From the NCBI GenBank assembly GCA_002352365.1, contig DEIJ01000065.1, positions 1-7,238 on the forward strand: 7,238 bases of DNA, given 5' to 3'. The notes under the pieces are model-generated. The model worked only from the letters and a program-made list of their open reading frames with translations, was not told the DNA's origin and did not search any database. This DNA comes from Dehalococcoidia bacterium UBA2777 (GTDB lineage Bacteria; Chloroflexota; Dehalococcoidia; UBA2247; UBA2777). Positions 1 to 6,539 of this stretch are shown in pieces; position 1 is the stretch's first letter, and every line of letters begins with the position of its first letter. A program made the position numbers and the translations under genes.

Positions 1-39
1 CCTTCCAGTGGAACATCCGTTCAAAAAAGGGAGAGGGAT

Positions 40-67
40 TTGTGCACAGATTTTTGCAACATACTAT
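40..67 (+). promoter_or_regulatory. weak possible promoter before the acyl-CoA dehydrogenase remnant
   Basis: A TTGTGC element at 40-45 (four of six matches to the -35 consensus) lies 16 bases before TACTAT at 62-67 (four of six to the -10 consensus), about 30 bases upstream of the ATG at 96. A purine-rich stretch AAAAAAGGG (83-91) lies just before that ATG and could be a weak ribosome binding site. The first 80 bases also hold a short open frame ending in TAA at 78-80, which might be the tail of an upstream plus-strand gene but is too short to identify. All of this is suggestive only. Confidence 0.22.
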
Positions 68-95
68 AAACAGCGTCTAAATAAAAAAGGGTAAG

Positions 96-284
96 ATGGC
101 AGGTTTAAGTGTTACCGAGGCTCAGGAGATGTGGCCCCACCAAGTGCAAAGCTTCGCCCAAAAGGAACTTGCTCCTGGAGCTAAGGAGAGGGCCAAATTC
201 GAAGCAGCGCCACGAGAGACAATCAAAAATTGGCAACTAAAAACAGCGGCTGCCTCTAGTAATCTATCCCTTGACGAGGCTTAA
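96..284 (+). pseudogene. truncated N-terminal fragment of an acyl-CoA dehydrogenase
   Basis: The frame encodes 62 residues. Residues 4 to about 46 read like the first helices of an acyl-CoA dehydrogenase: a TEAQEM segment, then VQSFAQKELAPGAKER, then PRETIKNW. This matches the family pattern T-E-x-Q-E-M / V-x-x-F-A-x-K-E-x-A-P / P-R-E-x-x-K-K that precedes the flavin-binding domain. After residue 46 (about base 234) the resemblance stops. The expected helix end and Gly-rich continuation are missing, and the frame runs on through low-complexity residues to a stop at 282-284, inside the antisense of the cobo 3' end. Whole family members are about 380 residues, so this is roughly one eighth of a gene with no FAD site and no catalytic glutamate. 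It is convergent with the Hdr-cobO operon, and the breakpoint lies 20-25 bases beyond the cobO stop codon. I read it as a remnant left by a deletion or by insertion of the neighbouring operon. The family call comes from memory of the motif, not from an alignment. Confidence 0.62.
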
Positions 285-801
285 TACCCTCAGCAAAAGG
301 ATGCTTGATCATCAGCATCTCAGTGACTAGATCCGCTCTCTTTTGGATCTCTCTTGGGGCGCTTCGCCCAGTAAGAACTAGCTCTACCCAATCAGGTTTC
401 ATGTTAATCAGATTCATCACATCCGAGATTTCCAGTAGTCTGGCATCAATAGCAGTGAGAATCTCGTCGAGGATAACCACATGGTGGTGCCCTTCGAATA
501 GCATCTCCCCTGCATAGGCTAAAGTCTGCCGGGCGAGTGAGCGCAGTTCCCCATTCGGCTGATGAATGATGTTCCTATTGTTCAGTTGCACTATCTCAAA
601 GGGGTGGTATTTATCGATGAAAAGATGTTCCCCCCAGTTGAGATCCCTTTTGGGAAACTGAATCATAATTACCTTTAGGCCATGCCCCACAGCGCGCAGT
701 GCCAGTCCCAGAGCAGCTGTTGTCTTGCCTTTACCCTCCCCGGTATAAACTTGAACCAAGCCCACTTGAAACGTATTCGATTCTATCTGTTCTCTTTGCA
801 T
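256..801 (-). CDS. cobO: corrinoid (cob(I)yrinic acid a,c-diamide) adenosyltransferase, CobO/BtuR family
   Basis: The 181-residue protein should transfer the 5'-deoxyadenosyl group of ATP to Co(I) of a corrinoid, making the adenosyl form during cobalamin synthesis or salvage, in the cytoplasm. A P-loop GEGKGKTT is at residues 21-28, followed by ALGLALRAVGHG, which is typical of the CobO/BtuR family and unlike the PduO or EutT types. A Walker B-like strand VVILDE is at 108-113. The conserved LTGRSAPREIQKRADLVTEM block is at 143-162, and the end HPFAEGIKPRQGIDY is the usual family C-terminus, so the gene is complete though slightly shorter than E. coli BtuR. The start is backed by the strong site GGAGGTGA (808-815), six bases before the ATG. 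It lies 26 bases after the hdrA stop and is evidently the last gene of the Hdr operon. It ends in TAG. No cobalamin riboswitch and no other cobalamin genes are visible nearby. Confidence 0.93.
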   Translation of the reverse strand: MQREQIESNTFQVGLVQVYTGEGKGKTTAALGLALRAVGHGLKVIMIQFPKRDLNWGEHLFIDKYHPFEIVQLNNRNIIHQPNGELRSLARQTLAYAGEMLFEGHHHVVILDEILTAIDARLLEISDVMNLINMKPDWVELVLTGRSAPREIQKRADLVTEMLMIKHPFAEGIKPRQGIDY

Positions 802-827
802 GACGAGTCACCTCCCCCCATTCAAGG

Positions 828-2792
828 CTAGACTAGCACCCCCTCGATTTCAGCCATAATTTGCTCTGTGGTGAAATGCCTAGCGGTAATAGCACCGCTG
901 GGGCAAGCAGCAGCACAGGTGCCGCATCCCTTGCATAAAGCCTGGTTAATTTGGGAGACTTCCTTTTCCTCTTCAAAAGAAATAGCATTGAAGGGGCAGA
1001 GGGTATTACAAATCTTGCAACCTGAACAAAGCTCTTCGTCGATCATAGCGGTGGCTGCTTCGATCTCTATCCTCCCTTTGCTGATCATAGACAGCACTCG
1101 GGCAGCTGCCGCTGAAGCTTGAGCTACAGTATCAGGTATATCCTTAGGACCCTGGCAGCAACCGACCACAAATGTTCCATCAGTCATGGTAGCTACCGGG
1201 TCAAGCTTGGGGTGCCTCTCCATGAAAAAGCCATCAGCACTGCGGCTGATATTAAATAACCGGGCAACTCCCTCGGCGTCTGAACGAGCCTCCAAAGCTG
1301 TACACAGAATAACCATGTCAACCGGCACCCGTATCAGGCTACCTAATAAGGTATCCTGACACACGACAACAAGCTTTCCTTGCTCCTCTTCAGTTATAGT
1401 ACGGTCAGTAACTTCGCCTGCCTTCCCCCGTATGAAATTAATGCCTTCGTCTGAGAGACGCTTATAAAATTCCTCATAGCCTTTACCAAAGCAGCGCATA
1501 TCTATATACATTTGGTATACTTCGGCACTGGTCTTTTCCTTTATCAGGTGGGAATACTTGAGAGCATACATACAACATACGCGAGAGCAATACTCGTGAT
1601 AGTTTTTGTCACGGCTACCTACACAGTGAATGATGGCTACGCTCTTAGGCTCCGAACCATCCTTGAGCACGATTTTGCCCCGTGTAGGACCAGAGGCATT
1701 ACACATCCTCTCAAACTGGAGGGCAGTAATGACATTATCATAGCGCCCATAACCATACCAGGCTATAGTCGAGGGATCAAAGGCTTGGTAGCCTGTAGCC
1801 ACAATGATTCCACCCACCTCCACCTCAACCAACTCATCCTTCTGTTCAAAATCAATAGCCTTTGCGTCGCAGAACTTCTCACAGGCGCGGCAGGTGCCCT
1901 TTAGAAAATAGACACAGTGCTCTGTATCTATCACGGGGACATTGGGCACTGCCTGGGGGAAGAGGGTGTAGATAGCCTTTCTCTTGGCCAATCCCTCATC
2001 AAACTCACTGTCTACCTTCCACGGGCACTTCTCTATGCAAACGCCACAGCCAGTACACTTACTTTCATCAACATACCTTGCTCGCTTCCTGATTTTAACC
2101 TTGTAATTGCCGATATAGCCAGAAACCTCCTCCACCTCACTGTGGGTCAACAGCTCAATATATGAATGATGCCCTACCGCACTCAGGAGGGGGGTAAAAA
2201 TGCAGCTAGCGCAATCCAGCGTAGGGAAGGTCTTGTCAAACTGAGCCATATGACCACCAATGCTGGGCTCTCTCTCCACAAGGTAGACCTTATGCTCAGA
2301 ATTACCTATCTCCAGAGCAGCCTGAACCCCGGCAATGCCGCCTCCCACAATCAAGACGCTGGAGCTAACCGGAACCTCCTTAACCTCTAGTGATTCTTGA
2401 CGGGAAACCCGCCTCACCGCGGCACTGACTAATGCCTTGGCCTTCGTGGTAGCTGCACTGTGGTCCTCAGTTACCCAGGAATCTTGCTCGCGAATATTAG
2501 CCATATCAAAGAGATAGGGGTTTAGTCCTGCCTCCTGGCAAGCCTGCCGGAAGGTGCGCTCATGCATCCGCGGAGAGCAAGATGCAACCACTACCCGGCT
2601 GAGCCCTAGCTCCTTAATATCATCCTTAATCATATTCTGCCCTGGGTCTGAACACATATAAATGTAATCCTTAGCCATTACCACAGAAGGTAATCCCCGG
2701 GTAAACTCGGTCACCTCCTTCACATCCACTACTCCAGCGATATTAGTTCCGCAATGACAGATATACACTCCAATTCTAACCTTGTCCTCCAT
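828..2792 (-). CDS. hdrA: HdrA-like FAD / multi-[4Fe-4S] subunit of a heterodisulfide-reductase-type complex
   Basis: The 654-residue protein is the flavin electron hub of Hdr-type soluble complexes. In HdrABC-MvhAGD it bifurcates electrons between ferredoxin and a disulfide or another acceptor. Features in order: an N-terminal cysteine domain (C12, C14, C47, C72 in SCSPRMHERTF); a Rossmann FAD site VGGGIAG (149-155); the HdrA signature LDCASCIFTP (C194, C197); a ferredoxin motif C246/C249/C252/C256; a second cysteine set C293/C301/C304/C308; the ATGYQAFDP flavin-fold strand (332-340); HCVGSRD (C390) with C402, C406 and C407; and two C-terminal ferredoxin motifs, C589/592/595/599 and C620/623/626/630. 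The length is normal for HdrA. I chose the ATG at 2790-2792 because GAGGAGGG (2800-2807) sits seven bases before it. An upstream in-frame start at 2858 would overlap the preceding gene by 44 bases and add 22 residues unlike the family. It follows the HdrC-HdrB fusion by 22 bases. No MvhD or hydrogenase gene is in the window, so the electron donor is unknown. It ends in TAG. Confidence 0.94.
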   Translation of the reverse strand: MEDKVRIGVYICHCGTNIAGVVDVKEVTEFTRGLPSVVMAKDYIYMCSDPGQNMIKDDIKELGLSRVVVASCSPRMHERTFRQACQEAGLNPYLFDMANIREQDSWVTEDHSAATTKAKALVSAAVRRVSRQESLEVKEVPVSSSVLIVGGGIAGVQAALEIGNSEHKVYLVEREPSIGGHMAQFDKTFPTLDCASCIFTPLLSAVGHHSYIELLTHSEVEEVSGYIGNYKVKIRKRARYVDESKCTGCGVCIEKCPWKVDSEFDEGLAKRKAIYTLFPQAVPNVPVIDTEHCVYFLKGTCRACEKFCDAKAIDFEQKDELVEVEVGGIIVATGYQAFDPSTIAWYGYGRYDNVITALQFERMCNASGPTRGKIVLKDGSEPKSVAIIHCVGSRDKNYHEYCSRVCCMYALKYSHLIKEKTSAEVYQMYIDMRCFGKGYEEFYKRLSDEGINFIRGKAGEVTDRTITEEEQGKLVVVCQDTLLGSLIRVPVDMVILCTALEARSDAEGVARLFNISRSADGFFMERHPKLDPVATMTDGTFVVGCCQGPKDIPDTVAQASAAAARVLSMISKGRIEIEAATAMIDEELCSGCKICNTLCPFNAISFEEEKEVSQINQALCKGCGTCAAACPSGAITARHFTTEQIMAEIEGVLV

Positions 2793-2814
2793 AGTAAAAC
2801 CCTCCTCAAGTTTG

Positions 2815-3963
2815 TCAAATCGCCTCTTGGACCAGTTCTGCGATGTCCTTAACTTCAATAATACCAGCCTTATCCGTTGTCAACACGCTGTCCTCAAAGT
2901 TAAGCATGCAATAGGGACAGAAAACGGCTAATGTATTGGCCCCTGTTTCAAGAGCCTGCTCTATCCTTATATCGGAAAACCTTTCCCCCTTTTTGGTTTC
3001 CATCCAGAGCCTCCCAGCACAACCACCACAGCATAAGCTGTTTTCCCGATTATCCCGCATCTCAACCAACTCTAAGCCAGGGATGCTCTCCAGAATCTGC
3101 CGAGGCTCGTCATATATACCCGCATAACGTCCTAGACAACAGGAATCGTGATAAGTAACCTTTTTATTCAACTCCTTGGTGAACTTTAACCTTCCATCTT
3201 TAATAAGTCTGGCTAAATATTGAGAAAAATGGATTACCTCAAAATTGCCCCCAAACTTGGGGTATTCCTGGGTAAAAGTATGATAGCAGTGGGGAGAGGT
3301 AACAAGGATTGTTTTAACGCCGGCTTCAGTAAAAACACTAATATTATTTTGGGCTAGGCTTTGGAACACGCTCTCCATACCTGCTTTACGAACACTCTCA
3401 CCACAGCAAGTTTGCTTGGCACCCAGGATGCCAAAATCTACCTGAGCTTTTTTAAGGATATTGACTGTAGCCCGGGCAACTTTTTGAATCATGGGATCGT
3501 AGGCTTGAATGCAGCATGCAAAATACAATAATTCGGTACCCTCAATAAAGGTACTCACATCCATGTCCTTCGCCCAATCTGCACGCTTCTCCGCCGCCTC
3601 GCCTAACGGATTACCTACGCTCGAGACATTTTTAACTGTGATCCGCAGCGAGTCAGGAACCTTAGCTATACCCAATGACACGATAGCTCTCCGCAAAGCT
3701 CTCATAATGTCTGGTATCTCTACACCACGAGGGCACCGCTGAACACAAGCACGGCAGGCAACACATTGCCACACCTCCTCAGATTCAAAGTCAACCAGCC
3801 CCAATTGCGCCTCATGTATCATCATGTGGACGGGGAAGCTTCTAACCAGATTCCAGGGGCAGGTAGCACTGCAAAGGCCACATTGATAGCACAAGTTAAG
3901 TGGCTCGCCACCTTCCTCTATTATAATATTTGCTGCTTCTCTGTATGGACTTACTGCTTGCAT
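2815..3963 (-). CDS. fused HdrC-HdrB (HdrD-like) iron-sulfur protein with two CCG domains
   Basis: The 382-residue soluble protein probably carries electrons from HdrA to the substrate site of an Hdr-type complex. The N-terminal HdrC-like part has two [4Fe-4S] motifs, CYQCGLCSATCP (C25, C28, C31, C35) and CVACRACVQRCP (C67, C70, C73, C77). The rest is HdrB-like, with two cysteine-rich CCG domains of the kind that bind non-cubane [4Fe-4S] clusters in HdrB. The second is complete: C275/C276, C311-C312-G-G, and C349-P-Y-C352. The first has C150/C151 and C186-C187-G, but ends in SPHC (S223, C226) where the usual motif is CPHC. The HdrC-HdrB order resembles HdrD of methanogens, but related families such as GlcF- or GlpC-like proteins share this layout, so the substrate is not known and no symbol is given. 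The start is supported by GAGGAAGG (3970-3977), six bases before the ATG. This is the first gene of the operon with hdrA and cobO, and no membrane HdrE-type partner is visible. Confidence 0.9.
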   Translation of the reverse strand: MQAVSPYREAANIIIEEGGEPLNLCYQCGLCSATCPWNLVRSFPVHMMIHEAQLGLVDFESEEVWQCVACRACVQRCPRGVEIPDIMRALRRAIVSLGIAKVPDSLRITVKNVSSVGNPLGEAAEKRADWAKDMDVSTFIEGTELLYFACCIQAYDPMIQKVARATVNILKKAQVDFGILGAKQTCCGESVRKAGMESVFQSLAQNNISVFTEAGVKTILVTSPHCYHTFTQEYPKFGGNFEVIHFSQYLARLIKDGRLKFTKELNKKVTYHDSCCLGRYAGIYDEPRQILESIPGLELVEMRDNRENSLCCGGCAGRLWMETKKGERFSDIRIEQALETGANTLAVFCPYCMLNFEDSVLTTDKAGIIEVKDIAELVQEAI

Positions 3964-3975
3964 GATAAACCTTCC

Positions 3976-4240
3976 TCACTTCCTTAATTTTTTGGCTGCC
4001 TCGACCTCACTCACCGAATGATGCGAATCTACAGCAACCACGCAGGCCGCACCTCGAAATAATTGCCCCATCCTGCTCCAGTCAACCGAGAACACCTCAA
4101 ACAAAGGCAAAGATCTCCCCCTTGAGACTAGCCCGAGCCTCATCGGTGCTCGTAAGCAATCTCCCCACATCTCGTAGTGTAGCATAGCTTATAAAAATCT
4201 TTAAGTCAACAATCTTCCGTGCGTATCGCTACTTTTTTCA
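3976..4240 (-). pseudogene. possible decayed short reading frame in the hdr leader, family not recognised
   Basis: I do not recognise this. Two overlapping frames here look protein-like. One is open from just after a TAG in the 4230s to a TGA near 4100 and contains ATLRDVGRLLTSTDEARASL. The other continues from about 4105 to a TGA at 3976-3978 and contains FRGAACVVAVDSHHSVSEV. Joining them by a single frame change near 4100-4110 gives a continuous stretch of roughly 85 residues, which suggests the C-terminal end of a broken gene. A 69-codon ORF with an ATG at 4183-4185 also covers the second part, but its first third looks unconvincing and it has no clear ribosome binding site. The final TGA overlaps the Shine-Dalgarno site of the HdrC-HdrB gene, a spacing typical of coupled operon genes. 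The promoter at 4181-4209 overlaps the remnant. The alternative is plain noncoding leader with chance open frames. Confidence 0.28.
4181..4209 (-). promoter_or_regulatory. sigma70-like promoter for the hdr-cobO operon
   Basis: On the minus strand TTGACT (4204-4209) matches five of six bases of the -35 consensus. It is separated by exactly 17 bases from TATGCT (4181-4186), which matches four of six bases of the -10 consensus including the key TA and final T. Transcription would start near 4174, leaving an untranslated leader of about 210 bases before the HdrC-HdrB start at 3963. No classical cobalamin riboswitch box or other riboswitch core was recognised in that leader. This would let the operon be transcribed independently of the broken two-component genes upstream. 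Confidence 0.5.
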
Positions 4241-4430
4241 TACACACGCCAGTTCACCCGTTTCGGTGGCCGAGAATTACCCCAGGTACGCAACATCCAA
4301 TGCTTATGAAGCAGCTACCAGGTATGCGGCTAGAAGCGCCCGGTTGGGCGGCGAGCTAACATAAATATCTTCGCCAGCCTCCCGGCTGCAGGAGTTTAGG
4401 GGGTATATAAGCGTGGTCAAGAAGCGGATT
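4241..4430. other. intergenic stretch with two small hairpins, no convincing gene
   Basis: This lies between the end of the kinase and the hdr promoter. Two short perfect inverted repeats are present. On the minus strand, CAGCC-GGGA-GGCTG (4375-4388) has a GNRA-type tetraloop, and CGCCC-AACC-GGGCG (4337-4350) follows 24 bases later. Neither is followed by a T run on either strand, so they are not standard intrinsic terminators, although the first sits about 45 bases past the kinase stop and could protect a 3' end. Open frames on both strands here are short, lack starts with ribosome binding sites, and contain stops. Confidence 0.35.
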
Positions 4431-4706
4431 TTATTTCCCTGCGGCTGCTTCCAGTGGTGCCTCAACAACTATAGCTGCTCCTTTACCTGGTTCTGAGTAT
4501 ACCATTAACACACCACCAACAAGCTGGGCTCTCTCTTGCATTCCAGCCAGTCCCAGCTTGCCATAACTGGCCAGGTCACCCATCCTTTTGGGCAGTTCAA
4601 AGCCCCGACCATTGTCATTGATAGTCAGCTTAACTTCACTGGAGTTAAATTCTACGATTATCTCCGCTGTGGTAGCTTGGGAATGCTGCCGCACGTTGTT
4701 CAGTGC

Positions 4707-4709
4707 CTA
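4707..4709 (-). other. in-frame amber codon at the N-box glutamate of the kinase
   Basis: The kinase frame reads ELVLFRVAQ, then TAG, then ALNNVRQHSQATT with no frame change. In the HATPase N-box of this family the position is a conserved Glu (AQEALNN), the general base for ATP use. A single G-to-T change (GAG to TAG) explains it. The resulting protein would lack the whole ATP-binding domain. Confidence 0.85.
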
Positions 4710-5674
4710 TTGAGCGACGCGGAATAGCACTAGCTCTATCTCAGGCAAGAGGCGCTTGCGGCCACCAACCACCTTAAGTTTACAGACTATGCCATCCTGC
4801 TTGCTGAGACCATCTGCCAGCCACCCCAGCGCAGCTAGTAGACCCAGGTCATCTAATATCGACGGACGGAGACCCTGGCTGAAACGGCGCACCCCTTCCA
4901 AAGTTCTATCCATCTCCTCACGGAGGTTCTCCAAGGAAGTCAGATCGGATCTTGACAGTTTCCCAGTGTTGGCCAAGATAAAGTTGTCCAATTGCCGAGA
5001 CGCGGTGGCAACAGCTTGGGCAGTCTCATCATGAAGCTCTCGGGCGATGCGCCTTCGCTCTTCCTCTTGAGCCCTGGTGACCTGGCGGGTATACAGAATC
5101 ATATTATCTTGCACTCGTTTTTCCTCGGTTGCATCTCTAGTGATATGCTGGAAACCTATGGGCTTGCCTTCGCTAATGACCAAACTAGTAGCTAGCTTCA
5201 CAATTGCTTCCGACCCATCCTTCTTGACCATTCGCTGTTCATAGGGTTGGGCAATATCCTCTCCGCTCAGTAGCTTGCCGTGAACTTCCCTGGCGAATCT
5301 CAGGCTTTCCTCCGCGAAAAGCTCCTTAATATTAAGCCCTATGAATTCCTCCCGGGGATAGCCGATAACTTTTTCACAGGCTCTATTCGCTGCCCTAATG
5401 TTGCCGTGTAAATCATTAACACAGATGGCGTCACTGGCACTCTCGAAAAGCTGGCGGTATCTTTCCTCCGATGCCCGTAGTTGCTCCACGATCACCCTTT
5501 GCTGCTGATAGAGACGAGCATTCTCCCCAGAAACACCAATCTGGCTACTAATGGCAGCAATAAGTTCCATTTCCTGCCCGAAAGACGGATGGGGGGCATG
5601 AGTGCCTATTGTAATGGTGCCTAGTACCTTGCCTTTGGATTTCAGCGGCGCAACGAGTTGGGTTTTCAGCCCCT

Positions 5675-5682
5675 CCCCCCCC
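5675..5682 (-). repeat. G8 mononucleotide tract with frameshift inside the kinase GAF domain
   Basis: Eight consecutive C on the plus strand (G on the coding strand) lie between RLARM and EGLKTQLVAPLKSKGK. Reading as written gives MWGGRG and a TGA at 5666-5668. Nine G would give MWGGEGLK and six G MWGEGLK, both of which continue the GAF domain. Nine fits the usual spacing between the RLxR and EGL motifs better. Confidence 0.85.
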
Positions 5683-6190
5683 ACATTCTGGCGAGTCGTG
5701 ATTCACGTGAAGAATCCTCTATCAGTAATGGCTCCCCTGACTCAGCTACTCGGCCATTGAAGCCTTCACCCACCTTTATTCTATCCACACCACGGGCGAA
5801 TTCTGGTGACACCTCTCGATAAGTCTTAAGCACTAGCTCCTGGGTCCCCTCATTCAAAAGAAATATCAGGATGGCGCCAACACCCATAACTTCCCCAATC
5901 TTATCCGCAGCATTTTCCAAGATTTGGTCCGGCTCTAAAGACTGACTGAGTATACTAGAAATAGCATTAAGTATGTTTAGTTGCCTCTCCTTCTCCTTTA
6001 TGGCTTCAAGGTGAGCAGAAACCTCCTGGCGAGCCAGTTCAGAATGGGTTAAGGCTTCATAAAGGTTATCTTGAGCTACTTCACTCTGGATCAAGGCGCG
6101 TTGGTACCGCCTCTTCTTTTTCTGTCGTCTTTCAAACCCCAGCAGCACTAGGCCGCCAACGAGACTGACAGCTGCTATGTCAACTACGTA

Positions 6191-6210
6191 GTCCCACGAA
6201 GTCCCACGAA
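6191..6210 (-). repeat. 10-bp perfect tandem duplication breaking the kinase frame
   Basis: The plus-strand decamer GTCCCACGAA occurs at 6191-6200 and again, directly abutting, at 6201-6210. Ten is not a multiple of three, so the kinase frame runs into a TGA a few codons later (residues SWDFVGLRS, then stop). Deleting one copy rejoins the two halves seamlessly through the last membrane helix. This is a replication-slippage duplication, not a homopolymer miscall. Confidence 0.9.
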
Positions 6211-6539
6211 ATTGGCGAACTAAGAATGGCCGCAGACAACGCAATGGCCACAGCAACCGACAGGGTTGCTAACCCTCCCACCAGTCCAAAGACGTAGCCA
6301 GCGTAAGCTGCTGCCGATAGTAATAAGACCCTCCCAACAAAGTCCTGAGTTAAGCCCGACAGGATGCCAGGGGGCTGCAAAGAGAGAATGCCTTCAGGCC
6401 CACTGTAGTGGAGGATTGCACTGATGGCTAGCATAGCCATCACAAGCCCAAGTCGACAATAACACCAAATCTGCCTTACCGAGTTGACCACCGATACGCC
6501 CGGGGCTATCCTCACTATTCTCTCTCTAGCCCGCTGCGG

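Larger units (their letters stand above)
4431..6515 (-). pseudogene. membrane sensor histidine kinase (4 TM-GAF-PAS-HisKA_3-HATPase), broken by three lesions
   Basis: With three repairs this is one kinase of about 691 residues that would sense a signal and phosphorylate the NarL-type regulator encoded just upstream. In order it has about four membrane helices (residues 17-36, 60-79, 81-98 and 104-122), a coiled linker rich in Glu and Lys, a GAF domain, a PAS domain (ERYRQLFESASDAI to GFQHITRDATEEKR), a HisKA_3 dimerisation helix RRRIARELHDETAQ with the phospho-acceptor His at bases 5031-5033, and a HATPase with DNGRGF (G1) and GLAGMQERA (G2). The lesions are as follows. A 10-bp tandem duplication at 6191-6210 shifts the frame in the last membrane helix, and removing one copy restores SPISWDYVVDIAAVSLVGG exactly. 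A run of eight G (C on the plus strand, 5675-5682) shifts the frame inside GAF. An amber TAG at 4707-4709 replaces the N-box Glu in AQ-E-ALNN. The GTG start at 6513-6515, 24 bases after the regulator's stop codon, has only a weak purine-rich site. Everything else is well preserved, so inactivation appears recent, or the sequence contains errors. Confidence 0.88.

Noticed and set aside
200..258. Intrinsic terminator after cobO
   Set aside because: There is a TTTTT run on the minus strand just past the stop codon, but the preceding inverted repeat CAGC/GCTG has a one-base loop and cannot form a stable hairpin.
868..2390. Several plus-strand open frames of 74-130 codons across hdrA
   Set aside because: They are antisense to a gene with conserved cysteine motifs throughout, have no ribosome binding sites, and do not resemble any protein family.
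2793..2858. Longer hdrA starting at 2858
   Set aside because: It would overlap the preceding gene by 44 bases and add 22 residues unlike HdrA. The ATG at 2792 has a strong Shine-Dalgarno site seven bases upstream.
4188..4364. Plus-strand open frame with an Ala/Arg-rich end (SNAYEAATRYAARSARLGGEL)
   Set aside because: It has no ATG. The only plausible start, GTG at 4266, has no ribosome binding site and gives 32 residues. The opposite strand is equally protein-like, so it may be chance.
3964..4430. Cobalamin riboswitch controlling the operon because it includes cobO
   Set aside because: No B12-box-like motif was found on the minus strand in the leader or the intergenic stretch. A covariance-model search would be needed to exclude divergent types.
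4707..4709. Amber codon read as pyrrolysine or another recoded residue
   Set aside because: cobO and hdrA both end at TAG just where their families end, the replaced residue is a conserved Glu, and the kinase has other unrelated lesions. Plain nonsense mutation is simpler.
4431..6515. Four separate small genes encoding a split kinase
   Set aside because: The pieces join exactly into one standard kinase, they break inside domains or helices, and the internal starts have no ribosome binding sites or natural domain boundaries.
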